The position numbers and the translations under genes are program-made. A stretch of DNA of 64,000 nt, taken from contig CAVOOI010000032.1 of assembly GCA_963697455.1 (NCBI GenBank), positions 62,001 through 126,000 on the forward strand, written 5' to 3'. Numbering within the stretch: position 1 is the first letter of the stretch; each line of letters starts with the position of its first letter. The notes below the pieces were generated by a model, which did no database searches, had not been told where the DNA came from, and saw nothing but the letters and a program-made list of their open reading frames with translations. Shown one piece after another: positions 35,380-45,118 of the stretch. The stretch is from JAFEDN01 sp963697455. GTDB taxonomy: Bacteria; Pseudomonadota; Gammaproteobacteria; Coxiellales; Coxiellaceae.

Positions 35380-35392
35380 AAGGGCTGATGTA

Positions 35393-36703
35393 ATGACGGA
35401 TTCAATTATAGACCAAAAAACTATCCCTACAATATGGCTTGATATAACTTGCTTCGTTCAGTGGGTTAGACCACCTATTGGAATTATCCGAGTAGAACAA
35501 GAGTTGATTAAATGGAGCATTGCCAATGTAATGAATATAAGTTTTTTTGAATATGACTCTGCAAGTAGGAACTTTATTACGATTGACAAAAATCTAATTT
35601 TATCTCGATTTGGTAGTCAAAAATTTCTTTTTAGTAAATTTAACACTGATTTAAAGCATAATATTAAAAAAATTATTCGTGATTTTTATGGAATTTTTCA
35701 AATCTGTGCGGCTTTGCTATTTAGAAAAAGAAATTATTCTAGACCAAAGTCAGCTTTGAAAAAAGAATCTGGGCAAATCCAGCAAAGTGAATTACTACAT
35801 CCTTTTAAAAGTAATGATATTATCCTCTGTGTTGGAATGAGTTGGAATCATTCCTATTTAAATCAAGATATTTTAAGTATTAGAAGTTCTATAAAATTAA
35901 TTTATTATACTTTATGTCATGATTTAATTCCTGTAAAATTTCCGCATTTATGCACGGTCAATTCCGAAATTTTTTCTCGCTATTTATTTGAGTTAAGTCA
36001 AGGGGATCATGTATTTTGCTATTCTCTCAGCACAGAAAAAGATTACAAAGAATTCGCTCGAGAGATGAAAATTCCCTGCCCACCTACATCGGTTGTAATG
36101 CTGGGATGTGAAATTTATCAAACAGATAAACCCTCTTCTAAAAAAATTAAATTATTAAATACTCCTTTTATCCTGTTTGTGTCAACCATAGAAAGAAGAA
36201 AGAATCATGAATGTATTTATAAAGCTTTGCTTAATTTGATAGAATCTGGTCGGAAAAATCTGCCAAAATTAGTTTTTGTAGGCATGAAGGCTTGGGGTGT
36301 CGAAGATTTACTATCAGACATTGACTTGGATCCGCGAGTGCAAGGATCTATCTTAATTTTATCTGAAATTAGCGATGCTGAGTTGAGTGGATTGTATCAA
36401 AATGCTTTGTTTACTGTGTATTCCTCATGCTATGAAGGATGGGGACTGCCAATTGCAGAATCGTTAAACTATGGAAAAATGGCGATAGTTTCTTCTACTT
36501 CGTCGATGCCGGAAGTAGGTAGAGACTTGGTAGATTATGTTCATCCTGATGACATTATAGGTTGGGCAAACCAGATTGCTTTCTATTTAGATAATCCTGA
36601 TGAATTGGCGAAAAAAGAAAAAAAATCCAGGAAACATATCAAAAACATTCCTGGGAGGATTTTTGTGTCCAGATTTTTACTAAAATTGCCCAAGATCAGC
36701 TAG
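35393..36703 (+). CDS. GT4 family glycosyltransferase (paralogue 2 of 3), C-terminus frameshifted
   Basis: The 436-residue product is a retaining glycosyltransferase like its neighbour, with IWLDITCFVQWVRPPIGI, STIERRKNHECIYKALLNL and YEGWGLPIAESLNYGKM. After ELAKKE the frame reads through a run of eight A (36618-36625) and the tail becomes KKSRKHIKNIPGR. Adding one A restores YQKHSWEDF and then QIFTKIA, which match paralogue 3 exactly at those positions. That frame runs on to a stop at 36733-36735. Only about 30 residues after the active-site motifs are affected. Cause: mutation, slippage, or a sequencing error in the homopolymer. Confidence 0.85.
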   Translation: MTDSIIDQKTIPTIWLDITCFVQWVRPPIGIIRVEQELIKWSIANVMNISFFEYDSASRNFITIDKNLILSRFGSQKFLFSKFNTDLKHNIKKIIRDFYGIFQICAALLFRKRNYSRPKSALKKESGQIQQSELLHPFKSNDIILCVGMSWNHSYLNQDILSIRSSIKLIYYTLCHDLIPVKFPHLCTVNSEIFSRYLFELSQGDHVFCYSLSTEKDYKEFAREMKIPCPPTSVVMLGCEIYQTDKPSSKKIKLLNTPFILFVSTIERRKNHECIYKALLNLIESGRKNLPKLVFVGMKAWGVEDLLSDIDLDPRVQGSILILSEISDAELSGLYQNALFTVYSSCYEGWGLPIAESLNYGKMAIVSSTSSMPEVGRDLVDYVHPDDIIGWANQIAFYLDNPDELAKKEKKSRKHIKNIPGRIFVSRFLLKLPKIS

Positions 36704-36852
36704 TGGTAATTCCTGATGAAAATGTGACAAAATAAGTGATTCTAAAATATGGCTTGATGCAATGAAACTATACAGATAACTATTGTATAAATTTGCACAC
36801 ACAGATCTACATGCTGTTAGTTACGTTGCAACTAGAGTGAAATGGAATTTTT

Positions 36853-38091
36853 ATGCATGTTATTACGATCACAACTACAAATTATGTATTAAATACATTA
36901 AGATTATGCCGGAGTTTAAAGAAGCTGCATCCATTATGGCATGTGATCGTATATATTGATGATAATAAATTACAATCATTTTTTTTATCAATAGGTTGCG
37001 AGACTAAGCTGCTTTTGGAAATTAATGAATTAGGGGTGAAAAGAGCGAAGTTTTTTGCCTATGCCGATGCAATAAAAATTGGCAGTTTTCTTTATTTGGA
37101 TGCAGACATTATTGTTTTACAAAAACTGGATGGATTAGTTGCAGGCAATCATTTAACAGTTTGTCGCGATAGATTGACCGAATGTAGTTTTATTGCCGAT
37201 CCTTCAAAGCCTTGGGTTGGTCGACCTGAACTTTCCGGTGATTTTTATTTTAATAGCGGAGTTTTTTATTCTCCTGCTCATTTACGTTGTTTTTTTGAAC
37301 ATTGTCTGGAAGCTGCAAAAGATGATAATGAGTGGGAATCGCTTATAATACTCGGTAAATTATATGACAATCATTTTCTTTGTGCAAAAGTTGCCGAACA
37401 GAATCTACCCATAAACTTTGTTTCAGAATATCAATATAATTGGCAGGGCTTTCGTTCTGGCTTGACTTTGAGGGTAATCGCAGATAATGATGGAAATTTA
37501 TATAACATTGATGTGAATAAATTGCTATGTTTGGTACATTTTGCCGGCATTGTTGAAATTGATCTTTATATTCAAACCTTGCCAACATATCTCCAAACAA
37601 TATTAGCGAACGCTGTAAATGACCATACGGTAGGTATTTTGGAGTGCATAAATTCTCAGTTTTGGAGATTATCCGATCTTGAAGACCGTGCAAAAAATAT
37701 ATTGCCAAGTCCTATTTTTTATAACTTTAGAGAGATAAAATTTAAAGTTCAAGTTATAAACATTTCTGAGCGAGAGTCCTCTGCAATTAATTTATCTTTA
37801 AAATTAAAAAATAATGGAACGGTTACTATTCCATTTATCGGCTTGGAAAAATTATTTTTCTCATTTCATTTATTGGATCTGGACGATAAAATTATTCAAT
37901 GGGATCATCCAAGGTATGAGTTACCGGTTAACCTTGCCCCTGAAGACTCTTTTGAATTTAATATTCGAATAGATGAATTAAGTAACTATGACTGTTTTAT
38001 TGTTTTTGATTTGGTAAAAGAAGGATTTTTTTGGTGGTCTAACTTAACCGCTCAAAAATGTCCTAGAGTGGATATGAGAACTAGAATATAA
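36853..38091 (+). CDS. GT8-like glycosyltransferase with C-terminal beta-sandwich domain
   Basis: The protein has 412 residues. The N-terminal part (about 1-250) is GT-A-like: ITITTTNYVLNTLRLCRSL, FFAYADAIKIGSFLYLDADI with a DxD near 83-85, and the acceptor-side GDFYFNSGVFY. Residues about 295-405 form a separate beta-rich domain with LKNNGTVTIPFIGLEKLFFS, WDHPRYELPVNLAPEDSFEF and FDLVKEGFFWWSN. That pattern is shared with carbohydrate-binding beta-sandwiches attached to O-antigen enzymes. The protein probably adds a sugar and holds the growing chain. Intergenic 36736-36852 shows nothing clear. Confidence 0.75.
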   Translation: MHVITITTTNYVLNTLRLCRSLKKLHPLWHVIVYIDDNKLQSFFLSIGCETKLLLEINELGVKRAKFFAYADAIKIGSFLYLDADIIVLQKLDGLVAGNHLTVCRDRLTECSFIADPSKPWVGRPELSGDFYFNSGVFYSPAHLRCFFEHCLEAAKDDNEWESLIILGKLYDNHFLCAKVAEQNLPINFVSEYQYNWQGFRSGLTLRVIADNDGNLYNIDVNKLLCLVHFAGIVEIDLYIQTLPTYLQTILANAVNDHTVGILECINSQFWRLSDLEDRAKNILPSPIFYNFREIKFKVQVINISERESSAINLSLKLKNNGTVTIPFIGLEKLFFSFHLLDLDDKIIQWDHPRYELPVNLAPEDSFEFNIRIDELSNYDCFIVFDLVKEGFFWWSNLTAQKCPRVDMRTRI

Positions 38092-38240
38092 CAGATGGAA
38101 AAAAATGAAACCAAATTATCCGATAGCATTAAAAAAAAGGGACATTTAGGTCGACGAAATCGTTTCGAGGTTAAGAGAGCCTGGAACGTTGGGAAAAGAA
38201 AAACCACCTATGAACTCAACGTGAACTGGCCTCTGTATTA

Positions 38241-39965
38241 TTATACAGCTACAGCTATAACTGTACGGCCGTCAGGCAAATTAAATTTCATGTTGCTGGG
38301 ATAATTATTCAAGATCATTTGATTTATAGCTAACCCAGGTAGTTTTGTCATTTGATATAGGGGATATAAAATTTCAGGAACAATGTCTAGTTCGAGCGGC
38401 TGCTCAAGAGCTTTAGTTTTGACTACCACAAATAATATAGCCTTAATTGATAAGTGCTGGTACCCAGTAGATTGTGATAATGTTAGATTGATTGGATACC
38501 AACGCATTTCATCAATTACTTTTCTAGCTTGAGTATTCAATACCAACCCAGCCACTATATTCACTGGTTGTGCTTTTAGGTAAGTAGCAAAAGAGACGTA
38601 ATTTTGTATGAAAAAACTTTTAGGATCTAATATACTTATGCTGTCTGCCGGCAAACTGAAAATACATATCTTATTAAAGTAAACGCATTCGCTATCACGC
38701 TTAATAACCAAATTTAAATTTAATGGATAACTGTATCCGGGTATAATAATAGGCAGATGATGGCGTTGTGTTTTAATTAATTGATCTCTATATAGCTCTT
38801 GGGTATTAACTAATAAAGCTTGAAAGAAATAGATTGGTAATGTTGAAATGATAATCAGCAATAAAGCAATTGCAATTTTACGAAATTGCGCGGTAAAGTA
38901 AGGTTCCGCAAGATTAGTTAAAGAGGCCAGTAGAAATAGACTAGTCCCATACCGCGTATCATGTACGCTAGGAAATCCCAGAGCATAAGAGAAAGCCTGA
39001 TTGCCTAGCCAAAAAGCCAAAAAGAGTAGCAAGGGAATTGTTAGATTACGTAATGAGAGTCTGGCAGCAATTAAAAGAAAAATAAAAAAAAGGACGAGTA
39101 GGAAGCTATTTTGGATAAGAGCAAAAGCGGTAATCCTGAATGACTGAATAATCTTCACTAAAAAAGAAGTGTGAGTTACATATTTATATGGGTCACCTGA
39201 ATTATAATTTAACAAATGAATATGGGGGCCTGGCGCAAGTACAATAAACAACCATCCAACGATTAGTCCAAGTATAGCAGTAATGCTCCAGTTTGGAATT
39301 TTTTCTTGGTATTTAAATTTATAGAGTATAAGGCACAGAATACTCACGATAGCAACGGCTGGGGGAATATCTTCCACAGTGAAACCAGCCAATAACCCAA
39401 ACATAAAAAAAATTAATGCCCAGACTTTACTATCTGCGATATTCTTTTTTCTTATTAAGTTAAGATATGGAATCAGTAACATGGCAGGGATTAAGGCCAA
39501 TAGATGATTGGCGCCGTCAGCGACTGAGAATAATGTATATCTGGTACCTATATCTGTTGAAAATAAAAAAAAGCTACAAAAAATGGCAACTAAGATTAAA
39601 GTATCCGGCCTTTTTTTTTCGTGAAATAAGGGTAGACGACCTAATCCCATTGTGAAAATAGTGATCACGGTTAATAAAATCCAGGCAGCAGAAAATAAAG
39701 GATATAATAATTTATAATTGTCAGCTAATAAAATGCCCAGCAGCTCTCCTGGCCGGGAATTATGATTGAGATAAGACCATTTAAAAAATTTAAAAATGAA
39801 AGTGAAATTTTTATTGTGGAAAGCATTCATCCATATGTCATCACTTTGGTAGGGTATTAACCTTACCAGAAAAAACATAAACAGAAACATGGCAGCTAAT
39901 ATTAAGTAGTGCCATTTAAGATGTTTGACAAAAACCAAATAATTTTTGTGGATTTTACTAATCAT
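38241..39965 (-). CDS. Polytopic membrane protein, DUF6056/GtrC-like, probable glycosyltransferase
   Basis: The protein has 574 residues and about 11-12 membrane segments. The first loop carries RLIPYQSDDIWMNAFHNKNF, an acidic pair after TM1 as in GT-C enzymes, followed by the HNSRPGELLG stretch. A C-terminal soluble part of about 150 residues lies beyond the last membrane helix. The gene starts at the base right after the stop of the upstream gene (39966), so the two are translationally coupled. Exact family and sugar are not readable. The bases 38092-38240 downstream hold no supported gene. Confidence 0.6.
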   Translation of the reverse strand: MISKIHKNYLVFVKHLKWHYLILAAMFLFMFFLVRLIPYQSDDIWMNAFHNKNFTFIFKFFKWSYLNHNSRPGELLGILLADNYKLLYPLFSAAWILLTVITIFTMGLGRLPLFHEKKRPDTLILVAIFCSFFLFSTDIGTRYTLFSVADGANHLLALIPAMLLIPYLNLIRKKNIADSKVWALIFFMFGLLAGFTVEDIPPAVAIVSILCLILYKFKYQEKIPNWSITAILGLIVGWLFIVLAPGPHIHLLNYNSGDPYKYVTHTSFLVKIIQSFRITAFALIQNSFLLVLFFIFLLIAARLSLRNLTIPLLLFLAFWLGNQAFSYALGFPSVHDTRYGTSLFLLASLTNLAEPYFTAQFRKIAIALLLIIISTLPIYFFQALLVNTQELYRDQLIKTQRHHLPIIIPGYSYPLNLNLVIKRDSECVYFNKICIFSLPADSISILDPKSFFIQNYVSFATYLKAQPVNIVAGLVLNTQARKVIDEMRWYPINLTLSQSTGYQHLSIKAILFVVVKTKALEQPLELDIVPEILYPLYQMTKLPGLAINQMILNNYPSNMKFNLPDGRTVIAVAV

Positions 39966-41531
39966 CTACTTAAAGTGCTCCAAGTCGACAATACGTATGG
40001 TGGGATTGCTAAAAGCGAAAGATTCATATTTTGGTTTAATTTCGATATAAGCATAATGCTTAAAAATAAATTGATACCAATTGCCAAGAATATAATTTTG
40101 TGATGTTTTGTCTGGTTCATTTAAGGTATCTAAATAGCGCTGATAAAAAAAACTACTAAAGATGAGATAATGAATATGGTTTTCTTTCGCCTTTTTTATA
40201 GTATTTAAATCATTAAAAGAAAACATTAAGGGCATTGTTTTGGTCTTATTATTAACAAATGTATAGAATACAGTACCGGATACGGCTATTTTATCTGACG
40301 TGTTATTAAACCATTCAGTGGTCTCGACCCGGGTATCTTTGGGTAAGTAGTAATCTAATTGCAAAGTTTTATAAAATGGAATTCCGCAAGATAATATCAA
40401 AAACAGGATTGTTGCCAGTTTCCCAACGATTTCATTATTACTATATTTAATACTTAGGTATTGATGGGTTTCTTTAAATACAAGAACAGTGAATAAAATA
40501 AAAACTGGGCTAAGCGAAAGCATATATCTCATAAAGTCAGGATATGGTTTTAAAGGAGAGGATTCAAAAATTAAATAGTTCACTAATACGTACAAGCAAA
40601 GCAGTTTAACTACAAAAATTTGCGTTTTCCAATTAATAATTGTTAGTATTAACCCAAAACAGCCCAACAACGTCAATGAAATTGTAATTCCAGGAATAAT
40701 ACTGTGTAATAAATGAAAACAAAAGTAATGTGACCAAGGGTAAATAATAATATCATGACCTCTTTTCGCATGTAACAATTCGAATTTTAATCCATTTTCA
40801 AAAGAGCCATAATGAGTTAGCAATGGATAATTTACTAGAGCAAAAATCGCTAATGCGAAGCACGAGATGCCAACTGATTTTAAGTAATAGGGAATAGTGT
40901 TGCTTTCTGAATCTAATAGAGGTACTACCGGTAATAATAGAACTAACAGAATGCCGATGTATTCCGCCGAAAATGCTAGACCTAATACTATACTTAAGAG
41001 TAAGGCGTTTAGGAAACTTTTTTTCTCTTTAAAATTGAAGAGCTGATAAATAAAAAATAATGCGAATGCGGTAAAATAAATACCTTCTTTATAATAATGG
41101 GCATGTATCACTAAAATAGGGGAAACAGCGCAGACAAATGCTGTGATCAGTGCGTAGCTTTCCTGCTTGAAAGCTTTTTTAGCAATATGATAGATTAAAA
41201 ATACGGTTAATGTACCAAAAATTGCAGAAATTGATCTGCCTAATATAATTAAGCTCTCTGGAGTTTTAAAATGAAATACAAGATTTACAATTCTTGTTAA
41301 TTGCAACATTAAAATGGGATGCATAAAATCTTGAGTATTTTCTAGCAAAAAACTAATCTTTTTTGGTTCATCGGCATGAAAACCCAAAGGAAAGTGATTG
41401 TTATAGGAATTCATTAAGAATGATAATATTAGCAGCAAGAACAGAATGGCATGAGTACGCCATATACAAAATGATTGCTTAAAAAATCTTGTAGAGAACA
41501 ATAATGTTGAACTATTCATAAAAAATATCAT
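39966..41531 (-). CDS. Polytopic membrane protein, GT39/ArnT-like glycosyltransferase
   Basis: The protein has 521 residues and about 12 membrane segments. The N-terminal loop contains FPLGFHADEPKKISFLLEN, with the acidic DE motif expected for PMT/ArnT enzymes that use polyprenyl-phosphate sugars, and THYGSFENGLKF later. It is probably a periplasmic glycosyltransferase acting on lipid-linked or exported glycans. It is first of a two-gene minus-strand unit with 38241-39965. A later ATG at 41519 is an alternative start. Confidence 0.68.
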   Translation of the reverse strand: MIFFMNSSTLLFSTRFFKQSFCIWRTHAILFLLLILSFLMNSYNNHFPLGFHADEPKKISFLLENTQDFMHPILMLQLTRIVNLVFHFKTPESLIILGRSISAIFGTLTVFLIYHIAKKAFKQESYALITAFVCAVSPILVIHAHYYKEGIYFTAFALFFIYQLFNFKEKKSFLNALLLSIVLGLAFSAEYIGILLVLLLPVVPLLDSESNTIPYYLKSVGISCFALAIFALVNYPLLTHYGSFENGLKFELLHAKRGHDIIIYPWSHYFCFHLLHSIIPGITISLTLLGCFGLILTIINWKTQIFVVKLLCLYVLVNYLIFESSPLKPYPDFMRYMLSLSPVFILFTVLVFKETHQYLSIKYSNNEIVGKLATILFLILSCGIPFYKTLQLDYYLPKDTRVETTEWFNNTSDKIAVSGTVFYTFVNNKTKTMPLMFSFNDLNTIKKAKENHIHYLIFSSFFYQRYLDTLNEPDKTSQNYILGNWYQFIFKHYAYIEIKPKYESFAFSNPTIRIVDLEHFK

Positions 41532-41640
41532 TTTCTTAGCCTGGCTTTAATGTGTAGTTAATTCCTTTAAGCCCTTGAAGCTATACCGATATTAAAATTA
41601 TACAGGTCTATCAATCTTAATAATAGATGATGACAATAGT

Positions 41641-41871
41641 GGTAACTATTCAGCCGGTGGATAAGAATGCCCACTTTTGGTTCAGATTTCGACGAAAAAT
41701 CGTCCTCAAAATGCTCACATACCGATGGATGTTCCACTTTTTCGGCTGCAATTTATCGAATCTGAGCCAAAATTGGACGTTGCCTGTCCCCATAGGGGAT
41801 CATTGCTGCGCCCCAGCTTGGCTGGGGCGCAGCATATAAACCAGGAAGCAGTTCTCGCCTGAATAGTTACC
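41641..41871. repeat. Family-D palindromic repeat with strong internal hairpin
   Basis: The ends are perfect 13-bp inverted repeats ggtaactattcag (41641-41653) and ctgaatagttacc (41859-41871). A second imperfect inverted pair is cccacttttggttcagattt against the complement of tctgagccaaaattgg. Near the right end, gctgcgccccagc/gctggggcgcagc forms a perfect 13-bp stem with a ttg loop (41805-41833). No clear target duplication is visible. It lies between divergent genes; the remaining parts of the gap 41532-41998 are AT-rich with no gene. Confidence 0.72.
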
Positions 41872-41998
41872 AGTAGTGGCCGAGTTGCTCTTATGTTATT
41901 ATATGGTAACCATTAAAATTGACCGTTCTGCGTTTGTCAAGTTAGGTGCGAGTAGTTACATTTATGATAAGAATAATTTCCCATGAGAGTTGGATGAA

Positions 41999-43270
41999 AT
42001 GAATAGCTCTAAAATATGGATTGATGCAACTTCTTTTATTAGGTGGCGGCGTCCTCCCGTTGGAATTATTCGAGTGGAGCAAGAATTAATTAAATGGAGT
42101 TTGAATAACGGGATAAATGTGAGTTTTTTTAAGTATTGTCCTGTAAGACATAAATTTGTTATTGTAGATAAAAGCATTATCTTATCCCAATTGGTTAACC
42201 AAAAATTTTGTAGAAATAAAATTAAAATTGAGATAAAGAATTACGCTAAAGACATTATCCGTGATTTTTATAAAATTTTGCAAATTTGCATAATTATAAG
42301 ATCAAAACGGAAAGGTCATTCTACACCAAATTCATCTTTTGAAAACGTCCGTAAATTAACTTACCCTTTTAAAGAAAATGATATCATTCTTTGCGCGGGA
42401 ATTAACGCCCGTCTAAACCAAGATATATTGAGTATTAAAAATTCTTTGAAATTATCTTACTATGCTGTTTGCCATGATTTAATTCCTGTAAAGTTTCCTC
42501 ATTTATACGTGGGCGACCCTCAAAAATTCTCTCACTATTTGACTGAATTAGGTAAAGGAGTTGACAATCTATTTTGCGTTTCTCAATGTACGGAACGGGA
42601 TTTTAAAAACTTTGCTTTGGATATGAAATTCCCATGCCCTTCTACATCCGTTGTAACGTTAGGTTGTGAAATCCGTCAAACTTATTCATTAGACGCTCCT
42701 GGAAGAATGAAATTGTTTACGAGTCCTTACATTCTTTTTGTATCAACTATTGAAAGAAGAAAGAATCACATATCTCTTTATAAAGCCTGGTTAAATTTAA
42801 TAGAGTCTGGACGAAAAAATTTGCCGAAATTAGTGTGGGTCGGAATGAAGGGTTGGAAAGTTAAAGATTTATTGTCAGATATTAATTTAGATCCGAGAAT
42901 TAAAGAATCCATATTTATCTTGTCTGAAATCCGCGATGCGGAGTTAAGCGAATTATATCAAAATGCATTATTCACGGTATATCCTTCCTATTATGAAGGG
43001 TGGGGCCTGCCGATTGCTGAATCGCTTAATTATGGAAAAATGGCGATAGTCTCATCTAGCTCGTCAATGCCGGAAGTAGGTAAGGATTTAGTAGATTATG
43101 TTCATCCTTATGATATTGTAGGTTGGGCCAAGCGGATCGCTTTCTATCTGGATAATCCTGATGAATTGGCGAGAAAAGAACAAGATATCCGCGAAAAATA
43201 TCAAAAACATTCCTGGGAAGATTTCAGTAAGCAGATCTTCACTAAAATTGCCGAAGATCGGCGGGGTTAA
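41999..43270 (+). CDS. GT4 family glycosyltransferase (paralogue 3 of 3)
   Basis: The protein has 423 residues from the ATG at 41999; a TTG at 41990 is an alternative start. The N-terminus IWIDATSFIRWRRPPVGI and C-domain STIERRKNHISLYKAWLNL, YEGWGLPIAESLNYGKM and MPEVGKDLVDYVHPYDI are much closer to paralogue 2 than to paralogue 1. This suggests a duplication of paralogue 2. Unlike paralogue 2 it keeps the full tail YQKHSWEDFSKQIFTKIA. It is separated from the others by two minus-strand membrane-protein genes and the family-D repeat, so the copy did not stay in tandem. Confidence 0.9.
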   Translation: MNSSKIWIDATSFIRWRRPPVGIIRVEQELIKWSLNNGINVSFFKYCPVRHKFVIVDKSIILSQLVNQKFCRNKIKIEIKNYAKDIIRDFYKILQICIIIRSKRKGHSTPNSSFENVRKLTYPFKENDIILCAGINARLNQDILSIKNSLKLSYYAVCHDLIPVKFPHLYVGDPQKFSHYLTELGKGVDNLFCVSQCTERDFKNFALDMKFPCPSTSVVTLGCEIRQTYSLDAPGRMKLFTSPYILFVSTIERRKNHISLYKAWLNLIESGRKNLPKLVWVGMKGWKVKDLLSDINLDPRIKESIFILSEIRDAELSELYQNALFTVYPSYYEGWGLPIAESLNYGKMAIVSSSSSMPEVGKDLVDYVHPYDIVGWAKRIAFYLDNPDELARKEQDIREKYQKHSWEDFSKQIFTKIAEDRRG

Positions 43271-43293
43271 TAAACCTATTCCGTGGGCTTCCA

Positions 43294-43459
43294 GCGACAT
43301 CCGCCTACTCGCAGGCTTTGAAAAAACGGGTCCTGGCGTTGGCGGTTTTCCGTACTCATTCCGCTTCACTCGCTGGCGCTCCCGAAGCTCCATTCCGCGC
43401 GGATCAACTCACCCAGCACAGGACCCGTTTTTCAAAACCTGCGAGTAGGCGAATGTCGC
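43294..43459. repeat. Family-B palindromic repeat, copy 1
   Basis: A left arm beginning gcgacatccgcctactcgca and a right arm ending ggcgaatgtcgc are inverted copies of each other for about 40 bp with few mismatches. The arms contain gtttttcaaaacc-like and acgggtcctg blocks. The middle carries ggcggttttccgtactcatt and ctcgctggcgctcc, which recur in copy 2 at 50015-50189 in the opposite orientation. It sits between the convergent genes of GT4 paralogue 3 and the membrane protein at 43479. Confidence 0.8.
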
Positions 43460-43478
43460 CGAATACTGCGGAGTTCTT

Positions 43479-45104
43479 TTACTGTTGTTCTGCGGGGGCG
43501 TTCCGTATTGTATCTAATAAAGGATGGTTCCAGATCATTATAAAATTATCTTTGTAGGTTAGTATTTTTGCCGGCGGGCCAAATTGCTGGGTTAATTTAG
43601 CAGTACAGGATTGAATGTCATTACATAGGCTGTATCCTTTTTCGACGATGATAAAGGTTTCGTTTGTGTCGGTAGGAAGATCGTTGGGCAAGTACCAAAG
43701 CTTTGAAGTTTGAAAATGTAGTGAGGAAGTTACCGTACCGTTTTTTTTGGAAAATTTAATAGATCGTACTCTGATTTTATTTTTTGATAATAAAGTGACT
43801 ATATTAGCCTTCCAATAATCGGCGTAGCCATAAGTTAAATGATTAGTAGATAAAAAATTGGTTAAAGAGGTAAATTCGTTTTCTTTTATATTGGTGGGTT
43901 GCTTCCAGAGCGGATAGGTTGAACTGATACTGGTAAAAACATAAAGTAAACTCACTGTTGTAAGCGCGATTTTTAAAGCTTTGTGGAAAGTATGCCAGTA
44001 AAATTCAATGCTTACTGCAATACCTAATATCAGCAGAAATAGTAAGTTGATGAGATAGCGGCTAAGGTCAATAGTCCAGAGTTTTACACCTTCAGTATTT
44101 AATAGGCAAAAACTAACCATTAGCAACAGAAAAGAAAAAATAATCGTCAAGAAAAAATTCAAACGCACAGGATTTTCTCGAACCAATGTGATTATGTCAA
44201 TGGCTATTGCTGAGCTTAATATGAAAATAATAATGATGCTCAGTTTTTTTACCAAAAAGAGGTGAGAATGGCTAATTTGAAGAAAGTCAGGAATTAAATT
44301 AAGTAACCCGCCTAAAGCCTTAAGGAAAAGATCAAAATTGGCAAATAAATAAGTGAAGCTGAAAGTGGAAAGTTCGGTGGATTTGACATAAGAGAAAATG
44401 CCAAAAAATTTGGTTGCTATAATTAATAACGCCAGCATAAGCGTTACTATCAGCCACGCATTATGATTTATTTTATGAGTTGGTTGAGAACGAATAAGCA
44501 ATATGAACTGAGAAAGAAGAATAGGTATCGCATAGCAAGGTAATAACCAGGGATCAGATAAACCCGCAACCACGATACAGAAAAATATAATGACCAGATG
44601 AAAAAAACGAGGGTTTTTCATCCATTTAATTACGAAAAGAAAACATATTAAGCCATATAAGTTAGTAATATTGTGTGAAATCGGAAATGCGATCATTCCA
44701 TATAAATAAGTGAAGTAATTAGAAAAGAGTAAAACTACCGGTACTAAGATTGAGGCAATGCGCGCATTGATGCTGTAGGCGATTAATCCGCAAAGTATTA
44801 CATTGGCTAGAAAAATAAGATAGCCAGACCATAAAATTACCTTAGTATTAGCGCCAAAAATTTCAAATAAGAGAAAATGCAAGGGAAGTAAGGATAGTAG
44901 CCAATTATCGATGGTATACATCCAGCTTTTAACGAAAATCCAGCCATATTGATGAACCCCATCCCAAAGTATGGCAGTGTCGGCTACATCTGAATTAACG
45001 AAGGTAAGAGCAAAACTGGCTTTAAAACTATTATATAGACCCAATAAGAGGAGGAGCACTCCCAAGGTTAGAAAGATCCATGATCTAAATTTTGGATATA
45101 ACAT
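43479..45104 (-). CDS. Polytopic membrane protein, putative GT-C glycosyltransferase
   Basis: The protein has 541 residues from the ATG at 45104, chosen because it has GGAG eight bases upstream and begins directly before the first membrane helix. The frame is open from 45161, but that would overlap the upstream GT4. About 12 membrane segments follow, with loop motifs NSDVADTAILWDGVHQYGW (acidic residues after TM1) and SDPWLLPCYA. A soluble tail of about 130 residues ends the protein. Family not identified. It starts 14 bp after the GT4 gene, so the two form an operon. Confidence 0.6.
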   Translation of the reverse strand: MLYPKFRSWIFLTLGVLLLLLGLYNSFKASFALTFVNSDVADTAILWDGVHQYGWIFVKSWMYTIDNWLLSLLPLHFLLFEIFGANTKVILWSGYLIFLANVILCGLIAYSINARIASILVPVVLLFSNYFTYLYGMIAFPISHNITNLYGLICFLFVIKWMKNPRFFHLVIIFFCIVVAGLSDPWLLPCYAIPILLSQFILLIRSQPTHKINHNAWLIVTLMLALLIIATKFFGIFSYVKSTELSTFSFTYLFANFDLFLKALGGLLNLIPDFLQISHSHLFLVKKLSIIIIFILSSAIAIDIITLVRENPVRLNFFLTIIFSFLLLMVSFCLLNTEGVKLWTIDLSRYLINLLFLLILGIAVSIEFYWHTFHKALKIALTTVSLLYVFTSISSTYPLWKQPTNIKENEFTSLTNFLSTNHLTYGYADYWKANIVTLLSKNKIRVRSIKFSKKNGTVTSSLHFQTSKLWYLPNDLPTDTNETFIIVEKGYSLCNDIQSCTAKLTQQFGPPAKILTYKDNFIMIWNHPLLDTIRNAPAEQQ

Positions 45105-45118
45105 GATATCAACTCCAT

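Noticed and set aside
38095..38304. Open frame of 69 codons after the GT8-like gene
   Set aside because: It overlaps the end of the minus-strand membrane protein gene, has no recognisable domain and no good ribosome-binding site. Probably chance.
43318..43557. Ala/Ser/Pro-rich open frames in the family-B repeats (also 49922-50247)
   Set aside because: Both copies give similar peptides only because the DNA is a repeat. No ribosome-binding site and no support outside the repeat.
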